64,000 nucleotides of DNA from Anaerolineae bacterium (GTDB lineage: Bacteria; Chloroflexota; Anaerolineae; 4572-78; J111), in NCBI GenBank assembly GCA_023151115.1, contig JAKLJP010000006.1, forward strand, positions 200,275 through 264,274. Direction: 5' to 3'. Positions 17,545-26,833 of this stretch are shown one piece after another. Within the stretch, counting starts at the first letter, position 1. Every line of letters begins with the position of its first letter. Both the position numbers and the translations under genes were made by a program. The notes under the pieces are model-generated. The model was not told where the DNA came from. It worked only from the letters and a program-made list of their open reading frames with translations, and ran no database searches.

Positions 17545-18612
17545 GTGAACGAAAAATCTAAAGTAACCTCTTTTGACCCTCACGGCTTGAGCCGGCGCCG
17601 CTTTTTAATCTCGGCGGCAGGCGGAGCTTCGGCCATTGCCTTTGGCACGGTATTGGGCGCGTGCCAAGGCAGCGCCACCCCCGAAGTGGCGGCCACTACC
17701 GAGTCAGCCCCCGTCGCTGAACCCAAAGCGGCCAAAGATTCCTACAAAATGGTTTTTATCCAATTTATGCCTCATACCGTGCCGACCGCCTGGGGTCAGG
17801 GCATCAAAGAAATCACCGATATTCAACAAAATATAGATTTTCAAGTGCTAGACGGCCAGGGCAAGTCGGATGTCCAGATTAGTCTGATGGATACGGCCAT
17901 CAGCCAGGGTGTGGACGCCATTTTTCTGCAACCCGTTGACAGCGTCGGCGTGGCCCCTTCGATCAAAAAGGCCCGTGACGCCGGCATCCCGGTTATCACC
18001 TTGAACATTGACTCGACCGAACCGCACGCCGCCCATGTGGAGATGAACCATTATTTTGGCGCGATTGATATTGCCAAAACCATGGGCGACATGATGGGCG
18101 GTAAAGGTAAGGTGGCTATTCTCAATGCCCCGCCCGGCATTATTATCCGCGATATGCGCACCAACGGCTTTGTGGACGGCTTAAAGCAGCATCATCCCAA
18201 CATTGAAGTTATCGCCGACCAGGTGGCCGACTGGGACCGCAAAAAAGCCCAGGATGTTTTCTCGGCCATTTTAACCGCTAACCCGGATGTGGGCGGGGTC
18301 TATGGCGTCAACGACTCGATGGCGTTGGGGGCGGTTGATGTGGCCAAATCCAAAGGGGTGCTGGACAAGATGGTTATTTTTGGCAACGACGGCGAAAAGG
18401 ACGCCCTGGAGTCCATTGAAAAGGGCGAACTCAGCGGCACCCAGTATACCGATGTCTGGCAGCAGGGCCGTTTTGCCGCAGCCTTTACCATCGGCATTGC
18501 CACCGGCGGCGTTTCGGCTCAAGCCTTTGGCTCGCAAGGTCACGTATTGATGCCTTACATCATTGCCACCAAAGATAATGTAAGCGCTATTCTGCCTCAC
18601 CAACGCTGGTAA
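17545..18612 (+). CDS. Sugar ABC importer, periplasmic-binding-type protein (RbsB family), Tat-type lipoprotein
   Basis: A 355-residue protein starting at GTG 17545 behind GGAGGAG. The N-terminus SRRRFLISAAGG is a twin-arginine signal, and the cleavage region FGTVLGAC is a lipobox, so it should be a membrane-anchored binding lipoprotein. The body (about 55-350) is a type 1 periplasmic-binding fold, with FLQPVDSVGVAPSIKKARDAGIPVIT and GVYGVNDSMALGAVD as in ribose/fucose binding proteins. It is the first gene of the importer, with both permeases and the ATPase following; the fuconate dehydratase linkage suggests L-fucose or a similar sugar as ligand. Confidence 0.88.
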   Translation: MNEKSKVTSFDPHGLSRRRFLISAAGGASAIAFGTVLGACQGSATPEVAATTESAPVAEPKAAKDSYKMVFIQFMPHTVPTAWGQGIKEITDIQQNIDFQVLDGQGKSDVQISLMDTAISQGVDAIFLQPVDSVGVAPSIKKARDAGIPVITLNIDSTEPHAAHVEMNHYFGAIDIAKTMGDMMGGKGKVAILNAPPGIIIRDMRTNGFVDGLKQHHPNIEVIADQVADWDRKKAQDVFSAILTANPDVGGVYGVNDSMALGAVDVAKSKGVLDKMVIFGNDGEKDALESIEKGELSGTQYTDVWQQGRFAAAFTIGIATGGVSAQAFGSQGHVLMPYIIATKDNVSAILPHQRW

Positions 18613-18634
18613 AGGTCTTTCATTAGAGGGAGAA

Positions 18635-18663
18635 GGGAGTCCAGAGCAAACCTCTGGACTCCC
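18635..18663 (+). promoter_or_regulatory. Intercistronic stem-loop after the binding-protein gene
   Basis: GGGAGTCCAGAG (18635-18646) and CTCTGGACTCCC (18652-18663) form a perfect 12-bp stem with a 5-nt loop, 22 bp after the stop. No T-run follows. Such structures commonly stabilise the upstream binding-protein mRNA and reduce permease expression. Confidence 0.75.
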
Positions 18664-18677
18664 TGAGAGGCTACGGC

Positions 18678-19679
18678 ATGCTCAAAAAGCTAAAATTTGC
18701 CAACACGGGCTTGATTATATTTTACCTGGTCGTCCTGCTTATTTTTTCCCTGCTCTCGCCGACCTTTCGCACCGGGGGCAATGTTCAAAATCTGCTGACC
18801 GGGTTTTCTCACATTGGCATTATGGCGATTGGGGTCACTTTTCCCATTTTGCTGGGCGGCATTGATTTGAGCGTGGGCGCGATTATGAGCCTGGTGGGCA
18901 TGGCCGCCTTCGATCTGATCTTGATCTTCGGCCTGCCGGGTTGGCTGGTCATTCCGCTGGCCCTGCTGGTGGGCGCGCTGGCCGGCCTGCTGAACGGTTT
19001 TCTGGTGGTCAAGTTCCGGTTAAATCCCTTCATCGCCACCCTGGCCACCATGACCGCTTATCGGGGGGCGACCTACGCCATTTCTGGCCGCAAAATTTTC
19101 CCAGAGTTGGGTACGCAGGCCATCACCGACCCGGTTTATCGGGCCATTGATGGGACCATTGGACCTGTCCCCCTGGCCTTTGTTTATCTCATCATCATCA
19201 TTTTACTCACCCATTTTCTGCTGCGCTACACCCGGCTGGGGATGGATATGCTGGCCGTCGGTGGCAATGAGCACGCGGCCCGCCTGGCCGGAATCAATTT
19301 GACCCGAGTCAAGCTGCTGGCCTATGGGTTGTCGGGTCTGTGTACCGCCATCGCCGCGCTGATCCTGACCTCGCGCATGACCACTTCCACCGAAAGCTTG
19401 GGCTTTGGCTTTGAGTTGTCGGCTATTGCCGCGGCCATCATCGGCGGAGTCAGTTTGCAGGGTGGCATCGGCAACACCTTTGGGCCGGCCCTGGGCGCAT
19501 TTCTGATCGGCACAATTTATATTGGCATGACCCTGCTGGGGGTGACTACGTATGCTCAGCCGGTCATCGCCGGGGTTATTCTGATGGGCGCGGTGGGCTA
19601 CGACCAATTTATGAAAGCCAGGCGCGAGCAGGAATGGCTCAAGCGCCAGCATGTTGAGTTAAGCAAAGGGGCCGGCTGA
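18678..19679 (+). CDS. Sugar ABC importer permease (RbsC family)
   Basis: A 333-residue inner-membrane protein with about ten hydrophobic helices. Family motifs include [18 protein letters not shown] near residue 55-72, RLNPFIATLATM near 112, GGNEHAARLAGI near 195 and a glycine-rich AAAIIGGVSLQGGIGNTFG near 250. It starts 15 bp after the intercistronic hairpin. A second RbsC-type permease follows the ATPase, so the transporter is probably a heterodimer in the membrane. Confidence 0.92.
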   Translation: MLKKLKFANTGLIIFYLVVLLIFSLLSPTFRTGGNVQNLLTGFSHIGIMAIGVTFPILLGGIDLSVGAIMSLVGMAAFDLILIFGLPGWLVIPLALLVGALAGLLNGFLVVKFRLNPFIATLATMTAYRGATYAISGRKIFPELGTQAITDPVYRAIDGTIGPVPLAFVYLIIIILLTHFLLRYTRLGMDMLAVGGNEHAARLAGINLTRVKLLAYGLSGLCTAIAALILTSRMTTSTESLGFGFELSAIAAAIIGGVSLQGGIGNTFGPALGAFLIGTIYIGMTLLGVTTYAQPVIAGVILMGAVGYDQFMKARREQEWLKRQHVELSKGAG

Positions 19680-19683
19680 GCAT

Positions 19684-21195
19684 ATGGATGACAAGGCTGT
19701 GTTGCGTGCCCGCAACCTGAGTAAACGCTACCTGGCTGTGCAAGCCCTGGCGGAAGTCAACCTCGACATCCAGGCCGGCGAAGTTCACGCCTTGCTCGGC
19801 AGCAACGGCGCGGGTAAATCTACCCTGGTCAAAATTTTAACCGGGGCCATTACGCCCGACACGGGTGAGGTGCTGCTGAACGGCCAGCGCATCCCCCCCG
19901 GCAATCCCAAAGCCGCGCTTGAGGCCGGTATTAGCTGTATTTACCAGGAGTCAAATCTGGTTCCGGCCCTCTCGGTGCTGGATAATATTATGCTGGGCCG
20001 CCAGCCGACGCGCGGGCCGGGGCTGCTGGACCGCACCGCGCAGCGGGTATTTGTGAGGTCATTGTTGGCCAGGAACGGCCTGCTGCTCGACCTGGATACG
20101 CCGGTGCAAGCCCTGCCTACCGGCCAGCAAAAAGAAGTGGAAATTGCCAAAGCCCTGTCGCTTAAAGCGCGGGTGATTTTGATGGATGAACCGACCGCCT
20201 GGCTGTCTCAAGTGGAAGTAGAGACGCTCTTTCGGGCCATCCGCAACTTAACCCGCGAAGGCGTGGGGGTGCTCTATATCTCGCACGTGCTGGACGAAAT
20301 CTTTACCATCGCCGACCGGGTGACGGTGCTGCGCGACGGCAAGGTGCATTTAGCGGCTCCTATCGGCCAGATTAATAAGGGCGCGCTGGTACAGGCGATG
20401 CTGGGCCGCCAGCTTTCCGCCGAGACGGACCAATGGCAGCATGAACTGCATCCCTCATCCGCCGGGCCGGTCGCGCTGGAATGTCGAAATTTGAGTAAAG
20501 CGGGGCTGTTTGAAAACATCAATCTCAGCGTTCACCGGGGCGAAATTGTGTGCATCACCGGGCTGGTGGGAGCCAAGCGATCTGAGCTGGTGCGGACTCT
20601 ATTTGGGGCCGAAAGAGCCGATCAGGGTGAGGTTTTTATTCACGGTCAGGCGGTGATTTTGCGCCGGCCACAAGATGCGATTGACCGCGGGCTGGGTTTT
20701 GTGCCCGAAGACCGCCGCCGCGATGGCCTGTTTATGAGCCTGTCGGTTAACCACAACCTGGCCCTGGCTTCCTTAAACCCGCTGACCCGGCTGGGCCTGG
20801 TTTCGGGGCGGTTGCTGAATGGGTTGGGCCAAAAACAGGTGGCCCGTTTGGGCATTGTCCCGCCTCGGCTCGAAACGCCGGTACGGAATTTGAGCGGCGG
20901 CAACCAGCAAAAGGTGCTGGTGGGGCGCTGGCTGGCCAGCGGCGCGAACATCATCATTCTGGATGAGCCGACCGTAGGCATTGACGTGGGGGCCAAGGCC
21001 GACATTTACCAACTGCTGCGCCACCTGGCCGCCGAAGGCGCGGCCATCCTGATTGTCTCCGCTGATATGGAGGAGGTTATGACGATTGCCGACCGGATTC
21101 TGGTCATGGCCCAGGGGCGGCTGGTGGGCAATTTCCTCAAAGGGCAGGCCAGCCAGGCGGAGATTCTGCGCGCGGCCGGGGGAGAATTGGCTTGA
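19684..21195 (+). CDS. Sugar ABC importer ATPase with two nucleotide-binding domains (RbsA family)
   Basis: A 503-residue double ATPase. Domain 1 has Walker A GSNGAGKST, Q-loop YQESN, a variant signature PTGQQKE and Walker B LMDEPTAWLS. Domain 2 has a degenerate Walker A (GLVGAKRSEL), a strong signature LSGGNQQKV and Walker B IILDEPTVGID. This asymmetry is normal for RbsA/XylG/MglA proteins. It begins 5 bp after the first permease and its TGA overlaps the ATG of the second permease by one base. Confidence 0.93.
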   Translation: MDDKAVLRARNLSKRYLAVQALAEVNLDIQAGEVHALLGSNGAGKSTLVKILTGAITPDTGEVLLNGQRIPPGNPKAALEAGISCIYQESNLVPALSVLDNIMLGRQPTRGPGLLDRTAQRVFVRSLLARNGLLLDLDTPVQALPTGQQKEVEIAKALSLKARVILMDEPTAWLSQVEVETLFRAIRNLTREGVGVLYISHVLDEIFTIADRVTVLRDGKVHLAAPIGQINKGALVQAMLGRQLSAETDQWQHELHPSSAGPVALECRNLSKAGLFENINLSVHRGEIVCITGLVGAKRSELVRTLFGAERADQGEVFIHGQAVILRRPQDAIDRGLGFVPEDRRRDGLFMSLSVNHNLALASLNPLTRLGLVSGRLLNGLGQKQVARLGIVPPRLETPVRNLSGGNQQKVLVGRWLASGANIIILDEPTVGIDVGAKADIYQLLRHLAAEGAAILIVSADMEEVMTIADRILVMAQGRLVGNFLKGQASQAEILRAAGGELA

Positions 21196-22178
21196 TGACC
21201 ACACTTAACCTGAAAACCGAGGCCAAAATGAAGAGCCTGACCTCCAAAGAGTGGGTCAAAGAGTATGGGTTGCTCCTGATTATGGGGCTGGTTGTCCTTA
21301 TTTTTGCGGCCCTGGAACCGGCCATGCTCCAGGTAGACAACTTGATCGGCATTGTCTATCAAGTCTCCATTATCGGCACGATGGCGGTCTGTTCCACTTT
21401 TGTGATTCTGCTGGGCGGGATTGACCTGTCGGTGGGGTCGGTGGTGGCTTTAGCCGGGCTGCTGGCCGCTTTTACCCTGGAAGCAACGGGGCAGGCGCTC
21501 GCGCCGGCGCTGCTAGCCGGGCTTGCGGTTGGAGTGGGGGTCGGCCTGGTGAATGGGCTGGCCATTGCCCGCTTCAAGCTGCCGCCCTTTGTCGTCACCC
21601 TGGCGATGATGAGCATTGTGCGCGGCATTGCCCTGCTGTCGGGCGAGGCCTCCTTGCATTTGATCCGCGGGCCGGAGTCGTTCCTGTTTATCGGCGGCGG
21701 GCAGTGGCTTGGCCTGCCTTTTCCAATTTACCTATTTGCCGTTGCGGCGGCGGTGATGTTTTTTGTCCAGGTTAAAACCCGTTTTGGCCTGACCGTCTTT
21801 GCCATCGGCGAAAATGAAGAGGCGGCCCGATTGTGCGGGCTGCCGTTGATGCAGACCAAGACCGTAGTTTACATTCTCTCCGGGCTGGGCGCGGCCATCG
21901 CCGGGATTATTTTGGCCTCACAAGTCCACACCGCTACTGCCACCTATGGCAACGGCATCGAACTGGATGTGATTGCCGCCGTTGTCCTGGGCGGCACCAG
22001 CCTGATGGGCGGCAGCGGCTCGGTCCATCGCTCGGTGCTGGGGGCGTTGCTCATCGGCATTATCAACAATGGCTTGAGTATTCTCAATGTCAGCATCGAA
22101 CTGCAACTGGTGGTCAAGGGACTGATTATTGTGGCCGCCCTGGCCTTGGATGGCTATTTTCGAGCGGAGAAACGATAG
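21195..22178 (+). CDS. Second sugar ABC importer permease (RbsC family)
   Basis: A 327-residue permease with the same motifs as the first: [46 protein letters not shown] and [14 protein letters not shown]. The ATG at 21195 shares its A with the upstream TGA; a TTG one codon earlier is possible. The TAG stop overlaps the GTG start of the dehydratase gene, so translation of this block is tightly coupled. Confidence 0.92.
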   Translation: MTTLNLKTEAKMKSLTSKEWVKEYGLLLIMGLVVLIFAALEPAMLQVDNLIGIVYQVSIIGTMAVCSTFVILLGGIDLSVGSVVALAGLLAAFTLEATGQALAPALLAGLAVGVGVGLVNGLAIARFKLPPFVVTLAMMSIVRGIALLSGEASLHLIRGPESFLFIGGGQWLGLPFPIYLFAVAAAVMFFVQVKTRFGLTVFAIGENEEAARLCGLPLMQTKTVVYILSGLGAAIAGIILASQVHTATATYGNGIELDVIAAVVLGGTSLMGGSGSVHRSVLGALLIGIINNGLSILNVSIELQLVVKGLIIVAALALDGYFRAEKR

Positions 22179-23530
22179 TGTCCATCACGATTACCGATAT
22201 TGTGGCGCGAGATATTCGCTTCCCCACTTCACGCAATTTGGACGGCTCTGATGCCATGAACACCGACCCGGATTATTCGGCGGCTTATGTGGTGTTAAAA
22301 ACGGACAGCCCCGACGGCCTGGAAGGGCATGGCCTAACCTTTACCCTGGGCCGGGGCAATGAGGTTTGCCTGGCCGCGATTAGGGCGCTGGCCCCCCTGG
22401 TCCTGGGCCAAACCCTAGAGTCCTTTACCGCCCATATGGGCCAATTCTGGCGCAGATTGACCAGCGACAGCCAGCTCCGCTGGATTGGCCCGGAGAAGGG
22501 CGTAATTCACCTGGCTACCGCCGCCATTGTCAACGCGGTCTGGGATTTGTATGCTAAAACAGAGGGCAAACCACTCTGGAAGCTGCTGGCCGATATGACC
22601 CCGGAAGAGCTGGTCGCCTGTATTGATTTTCGCTACATCAGCGATGCCCTCACTCCACAAGAGGCGCTCGAACTCCTCCGCCGCCAGGCTCCCAGCCGCG
22701 CCCAGCGGGAAGCGGAGATGCGCGAAATCGGTTATCCGGCCTATACCACTTCGGCGGGCTGGCTGGGCTACTCCGATGACAAGCTGCGTTTGCTGCTGAA
22801 TGAGGCGCTGACTAACGGCTGGACACGCATTAAGATGAAGGTGGGGGCTAATCTGGCCGACGATATGCGCCGGGCAGAGATTATCCGCCAGGTGATGGGG
22901 CCGGACCGCATCTTGATGATGGACGCCAACCAGGTTTGGGATGTGGGCCAGGCAATTACCAACATGACGCATCTGGCCCGCTTCAACCCGCTGTGGATAG
23001 AAGAACCGACCAGCCCTGATGATGTACTGGGCCACGCCGCGATTGCCCGGGCCATCGCCCCGATTGGGGTAGCCACCGGCGAACAGGTTCAGAATCGGAT
23101 TATCTTCAAACAACTACTGCAAGCCCAGGCCATCCAGTTCTGCCAGATTGACGCCGTGCGGCTGGGCGGGGTTAATGAAGTGCTGGCTGTCTTGTTAATG
23201 GCCGCCAAGTTCGGTGTGCCGGTTTGTCCCCATGCCGGTGGAGTGGGTTTGTGTGAATATGTCCAGCACTTATCTATCTTCGATTATATTTGTGTCAGCG
23301 CCAGTTTGGAAGGCCGCGTCATCGAGTATGTGGATCATCTGCATGAACATTTTCTGCACCCGGTCACTATCAGAAATGGGCGCTATCTGCCACCGACCCG
23401 GCCCGGTTGCAGCATCGAGATGCGACCAGAATCGCTGGACATGTATGAATTTCCAACCGGGCAGGCCTGGGTCGCTATTCAGCCCCTAAAATCGGAAGGA
23501 GAGATGGCTATGTTTATCCGCGCCCCTTAG
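22178..23530 (+). CDS. L-fuconate dehydratase (enolase superfamily)
   Basis: A 450-residue enzyme starting at GTG 22178, overlapping the permease stop, with GGAGA upstream. The N-terminal segment [14 protein letters not shown]...[13 protein letters not shown] and the C-terminal [21 protein letters not shown] are characteristic of fuconate dehydratases. Catalytic features include KMKVG (acid/base Lys), metal-ligand positions in [13 protein letters not shown] and ATGEQ, and the HAGG histidine. It removes water from L-fuconate to give 2-keto-3-deoxy-L-fuconate in the non-phosphorylated fucose route. Linkage to the importer supports L-fucose or L-galactose-type substrates. Confidence 0.88.
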   Translation: MSITITDIVARDIRFPTSRNLDGSDAMNTDPDYSAAYVVLKTDSPDGLEGHGLTFTLGRGNEVCLAAIRALAPLVLGQTLESFTAHMGQFWRRLTSDSQLRWIGPEKGVIHLATAAIVNAVWDLYAKTEGKPLWKLLADMTPEELVACIDFRYISDALTPQEALELLRRQAPSRAQREAEMREIGYPAYTTSAGWLGYSDDKLRLLLNEALTNGWTRIKMKVGANLADDMRRAEIIRQVMGPDRILMMDANQVWDVGQAITNMTHLARFNPLWIEEPTSPDDVLGHAAIARAIAPIGVATGEQVQNRIIFKQLLQAQAIQFCQIDAVRLGGVNEVLAVLLMAAKFGVPVCPHAGGVGLCEYVQHLSIFDYICVSASLEGRVIEYVDHLHEHFLHPVTIRNGRYLPPTRPGCSIEMRPESLDMYEFPTGQAWVAIQPLKSEGEMAMFIRAP

Positions 23531-23578
23531 AGTATTCCGCTAAGGTGGAGGCGCTAAAAAGGCCAGAACAATTTAGGA

Positions 23579-23656
23579 GTTACGCAGTTGGGCTGTAGCA
23601 TAGGGCCTGGTGCCCGTTTATAGCCGCCCACAAGGGGCTACCTTGAACTGCGTAAC
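23579..23656. mobile_element. Palindromic element copy A (78 bp)
   Basis: Ends GTTACGCAGTT / AACTGCGTAAC are a perfect 11-bp inverted repeat. The inside carries GTAGCATAGGGCC and CCCACAAGGGGCTA, shared with copies at 28847-28927 and 43972-44052. It starts 49 bp after the dehydratase stop, in the 463-bp gap 23531-23993. No coding capacity. Confidence 0.8.
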
Positions 23657-23851
23657 AATTAAAAGGAGATACCGCCTCACCGCCAAGTCAGCCGGTATCT
23701 CCCCAAGTTCAGCAGGACATACGGCTGTCGTCGCTCGCCTTTGAGTCAGGCAGCCCTGGTGTCCCGCCTTTTTGGATTATACTCTACCTCAACCGAGTTA
23801 GCGAATGAGTAGTTTAACTATCGGGTAAAAAATAATCGTAACTGTTCAGCT

Positions 23852-23948
23852 ATGTCATTTCGACCGCAGGGAGAAATCCCCTAAACCTTACTTTTACGTA
23901 TTGTATCTTGGGGACGCTTTACGTCGACTTTCGATCTCGAAATGACAT
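23852..23948. repeat. 97-bp element bounded by ATGTCATTTCGA inverted repeats
   Basis: ATGTCATTTCGA (23852-23863) and TCGAAATGACAT (23937-23948) are perfect inverted ends. Single-ended relatives with a GAGAAATCT tail lie at 11568-11601 and 29982-30020. It precedes the GGAGAAG ribosome site of the next binding-protein gene. Confidence 0.75.
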
Positions 23949-23993
23949 GACCTTGAGTAGTAACCTTTCACTTAACTATGGAGAAGATAAAAA

Positions 23994-25472
23994 ATGATAA
24001 AAGTAAGATGGATAGCAACATTGGTTGTAGTTGTTCTTTTGAGTGTGATTGCCGCTCAAGCCGAAGCCCAGGACAAACCTTTTGAGGGCGTCGAGATCAA
24101 CATTTTGACGTTTGTGGGTCCCCAAGTCGCCGAACCGTTGCAGCGGCGCGGCCCTGACTTTACCGAACTTACCGGAGCTAAGGTCAACGTGGTCACAGTG
24201 CCCAACAGCGAACTGTACCAAAAAGCCCTGACGGACATGGCTACGGGGACCAACAGCTTTGACGGCTTTCTTTTTGCCCCATCCTGGATTGTTGACTTTG
24301 CCCCCGCTGGATTCCTGGAACCTCTGACCGAGCGGGTCAATGCCGATGAAGCCCTAGAGTGGGACGATATAGCCCCTTTCTTCCAAGATTTCAACTCTTA
24401 TCAAGGGGAAATTTATAGCATTCCGCTCGACGGCGACTTTCATATGGTTTACTATCGGATTGATTCATTGGCCGAGGCGGGTCTGGAGCCGCCCAAGACT
24501 TGGGACGACTATCTGAATGTGGCCAAAACGCTCCACGGCAAAGACCTCAACGGCGATGGCGAAGCGGATTACGGCTCGTGTATTGCCAAAGCCAAAGCCC
24601 AGCAATCTTACTGGTGGATTACCTCGATTGCCGCGCCTTTCATTCAAAGCCAGGGCACGTCGCAGGGCGTTTTCTTCAACACCGCCGATATGGAACCCCT
24701 GTTCAACAATGCGGGTTTCAAACGCGCGCTGGAGATTTATAATGAAACGACCCAATACGGCCCGCCTGATGAATTGAATCTGGGCGTGGGCGATACCCGC
24801 GGCCTCTTTACCTCTGGCCGCTGCGCTTTGACAATGGACTGGGGCGATATTGGCACACTGGCGATTGACCCGGCGACCTCGAAAGTACAGGATAAGGTCG
24901 GCTCGGTCATCACCCCTGGCTCGACCGAAGTGCTGGATTGGGCCACCGGCGAACTGGTCCCGTGTGATGAAACAACCTGCCCCTATGCCATTGACGGCGT
25001 GAATCACGCCCCGTTTGCCTCTTTTGGGGGTTGGGCCGGCGCGGTCAATGCTGCCGCCGATCCGCAGAAGAAAGATGCGGCTTATGCCTTCTTCTCCTAC
25101 ATGGCTCAGCCGGCTCAGGCCAACGAGGATGTGACCATCGGTAAAACCGGCTACAATCCTTACCGTTTTTCCCAACTCTACAATCGGATCCCCTGGATTG
25201 AGGCCGGGATGAGTCCAAAAGCCTCCTTAAATTACCTGCTGGCCATCGAAGACAGCTTGGACAGCCCCAATATGGTTTTGGACCTGCGCATTCCCAAAAA
25301 CCATGATTATCAGCAGGTTAAACTGGATGAGGTGATTGCTCAATATCTGGCCGGTGAACTGGATGAGGACCAAGCCGCCCAGACCCTAACCGATGCCTGG
25401 AATGAGATTACCGATGAAGTGGGCCGCGACCAGCAGCTTGAAGCTTACAAAGCCACCCTGGGCGCGGAATAG
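23994..25472 (+). CDS. Sugar ABC importer, family 1 extracellular binding protein
   Basis: A 492-residue secreted binding protein. A Sec signal peptide (about 1-25, AEA cleavage) without lipobox Cys is followed by the two-lobe family 1 fold: VEINILTFVGPQVAEPLQRR near 32-51, YSIPLDGDFHMVYYR near 141-155 and a DLNGDGEADYGSC loop near 183. It is first of a plus-strand unit with two permeases, an aldo/keto reductase and an alcohol dehydrogenase. No ATPase gene lies in this unit, so a shared MsmX-like ATPase is presumably used. Confidence 0.88.
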   Translation: MIKVRWIATLVVVVLLSVIAAQAEAQDKPFEGVEINILTFVGPQVAEPLQRRGPDFTELTGAKVNVVTVPNSELYQKALTDMATGTNSFDGFLFAPSWIVDFAPAGFLEPLTERVNADEALEWDDIAPFFQDFNSYQGEIYSIPLDGDFHMVYYRIDSLAEAGLEPPKTWDDYLNVAKTLHGKDLNGDGEADYGSCIAKAKAQQSYWWITSIAAPFIQSQGTSQGVFFNTADMEPLFNNAGFKRALEIYNETTQYGPPDELNLGVGDTRGLFTSGRCALTMDWGDIGTLAIDPATSKVQDKVGSVITPGSTEVLDWATGELVPCDETTCPYAIDGVNHAPFASFGGWAGAVNAAADPQKKDAAYAFFSYMAQPAQANEDVTIGKTGYNPYRFSQLYNRIPWIEAGMSPKASLNYLLAIEDSLDSPNMVLDLRIPKNHDYQQVKLDEVIAQYLAGELDEDQAAQTLTDAWNEITDEVGRDQQLEAYKATLGAE

Positions 25473-25499
25473 CATTACCTAAAATTTCCCATTGCAATA

Positions 25500-25545
25500 G
25501 TAGTGACGACTTTAGTCGTCTAAAAACAACTATAGTCGTCACTAC
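25500..25545. repeat. Palindromic GTAGTGACGAC repeat
   Basis: GTAGTGACGACTTTAGTCGT and its near-complement ending GTCGTCACTAC form a 46-bp palindrome between the binding-protein stop and the permease start. It matches the core of the MITE at 8339-8446. Confidence 0.75.
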
Positions 25546-25574
25546 CAATGTTTTATTTAACCTTTGAGGAGATA

Positions 25575-26753
25575 ATGATGCAGATTGAACGTGACCCTCA
25601 AACCCTGGCCCAAATGAAGTCACAACCCGGATCCTCGCTCTCACTACCGGGGCGTTTGCATGGATTAACCGGCCAGGCAGAACGAGTGTCAAGCTCAATA
25701 TTTTTGTGGCCGGCCGTGTTGGCCCTCTTGTTTTTGTCAATCTTCCCCTTGATTGTTTCGCTTTACCTCTCCTTAAGCCGCTTCGATTTAGCCAAAGGCG
25801 GTTTTAAGTTGACCTTTATCGGGCTGAGTAATTATCGCAAACTGCTGTTTGGGTCTGAGAAAACCCACTTTCTGGGCCTTTTTGCATCGAGTACGCCCTG
25901 GCATTGGCTTATTTTTGGCCTGGTAGTTGTAGCTTTAGCCGTTTTCCTGGCGCGATACATACGGCGCGGGAATATTTCAGGGGGTGGGTTGCTGGGACGG
26001 GTGCTGATGGCGGCGGGGCTGGCGGGGTTGGCCTGGATGGTCATCCACACTTTTGGCCCCGGCGGCCGGCTGGGCACCTTAAGCGTGACCCTGGTCTTTG
26101 TTTTTGTCGGTATCTTTTTTCAGTACAGCCTGGGCCTGAGCCTGGCTTTGCTGACCGTGCAGCATTTGCCCGGGCGGCGCTTCTTTCGGGTGGTGTTTTT
26201 ACTGCCCATGATGATTACCCCGGTCGGCGTTGCTTACATGTTTCGCATGATGACCGATACCGACAAAGGGCCATTCACCCCGTTATGGCAGGCGGCCGGC
26301 CTGGCCGACTTCTCCTGGTTTAACGACCCCTGGGGAGCGCGGACGGCCATTTTGATTGCCGATATCTGGCAGTGGACGCCCTTTATGTTTATTGTCCTCG
26401 TCGCCGCGCTGGAGAGCCAATCCATGGAACCGCTGGAAGCGGCCATTGTAGACGGCGCTAACCCCTGGCAGATCTTCCGCTACATTACCTGGCCGGCCAT
26501 CTTGCCCGTAAGCATGACCTTAATTTTGATCCGCATGATCGAAGCCTTTAAGATTGTGGATCTGCCCAACGTAATGACCAACGGCGGCCCCGGCACCGCC
26601 ACCGAGTCGCTGACGTTGCAAGCTTTCATTAATTGGCGGGCCATCGAACTGGGCAGTTCGGCGGCGGTAGCTTATATGCTCCTTATTACCGTCACTTTTT
26701 TTGGCCTGATTTTTGTCAATTTAATTCGTCACCAAGCTGTGGAGAAACTTTAA
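25575..26753 (+). CDS. Sugar ABC importer permease (MalF/UgpA type) with extra membrane segments
   Basis: A 392-residue permease. ATG 25575, with another ATG at 25578, follows GAGGAG. The helices and the EAA loop EAAIVDGANPWQIFRYITWP (near residue 295) are standard. However, about 80 residues (about 105-190) carrying two or three additional hydrophobic segments (TPWHWLIFGLVVVALAVFL and GLAGLAWMVI) sit between helix 1 and the core. This makes it about 90 residues longer than common UgpA-type permeases. It pairs with the permease at 26834-27862, which has a comparable insertion. Confidence 0.88.
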   Translation: MMQIERDPQTLAQMKSQPGSSLSLPGRLHGLTGQAERVSSSIFLWPAVLALLFLSIFPLIVSLYLSLSRFDLAKGGFKLTFIGLSNYRKLLFGSEKTHFLGLFASSTPWHWLIFGLVVVALAVFLARYIRRGNISGGGLLGRVLMAAGLAGLAWMVIHTFGPGGRLGTLSVTLVFVFVGIFFQYSLGLSLALLTVQHLPGRRFFRVVFLLPMMITPVGVAYMFRMMTDTDKGPFTPLWQAAGLADFSWFNDPWGARTAILIADIWQWTPFMFIVLVAALESQSMEPLEAAIVDGANPWQIFRYITWPAILPVSMTLILIRMIEAFKIVDLPNVMTNGGPGTATESLTLQAFINWRAIELGSSAAVAYMLLITVTFFGLIFVNLIRHQAVEKL

Positions 26754-26833
26754 GGGTAGCAAAGTTGCAGGGTAGCAGATTGCCAGATCGTATAAGTCTA
26801 TCTGACTACTAACTACTGTTTGAAGGAGAGACT

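Noticed and set aside
22415..23113. A 232-codon antisense frame opposite the fuconate dehydratase.
   Set aside because: The dehydratase frame has clear catalytic motifs; the antisense product has none and no ribosome site.
24465..25175. A 236-codon antisense frame opposite the family 1 binding protein.
   Set aside because: A shadow of a well-supported gene; no start context or domain.
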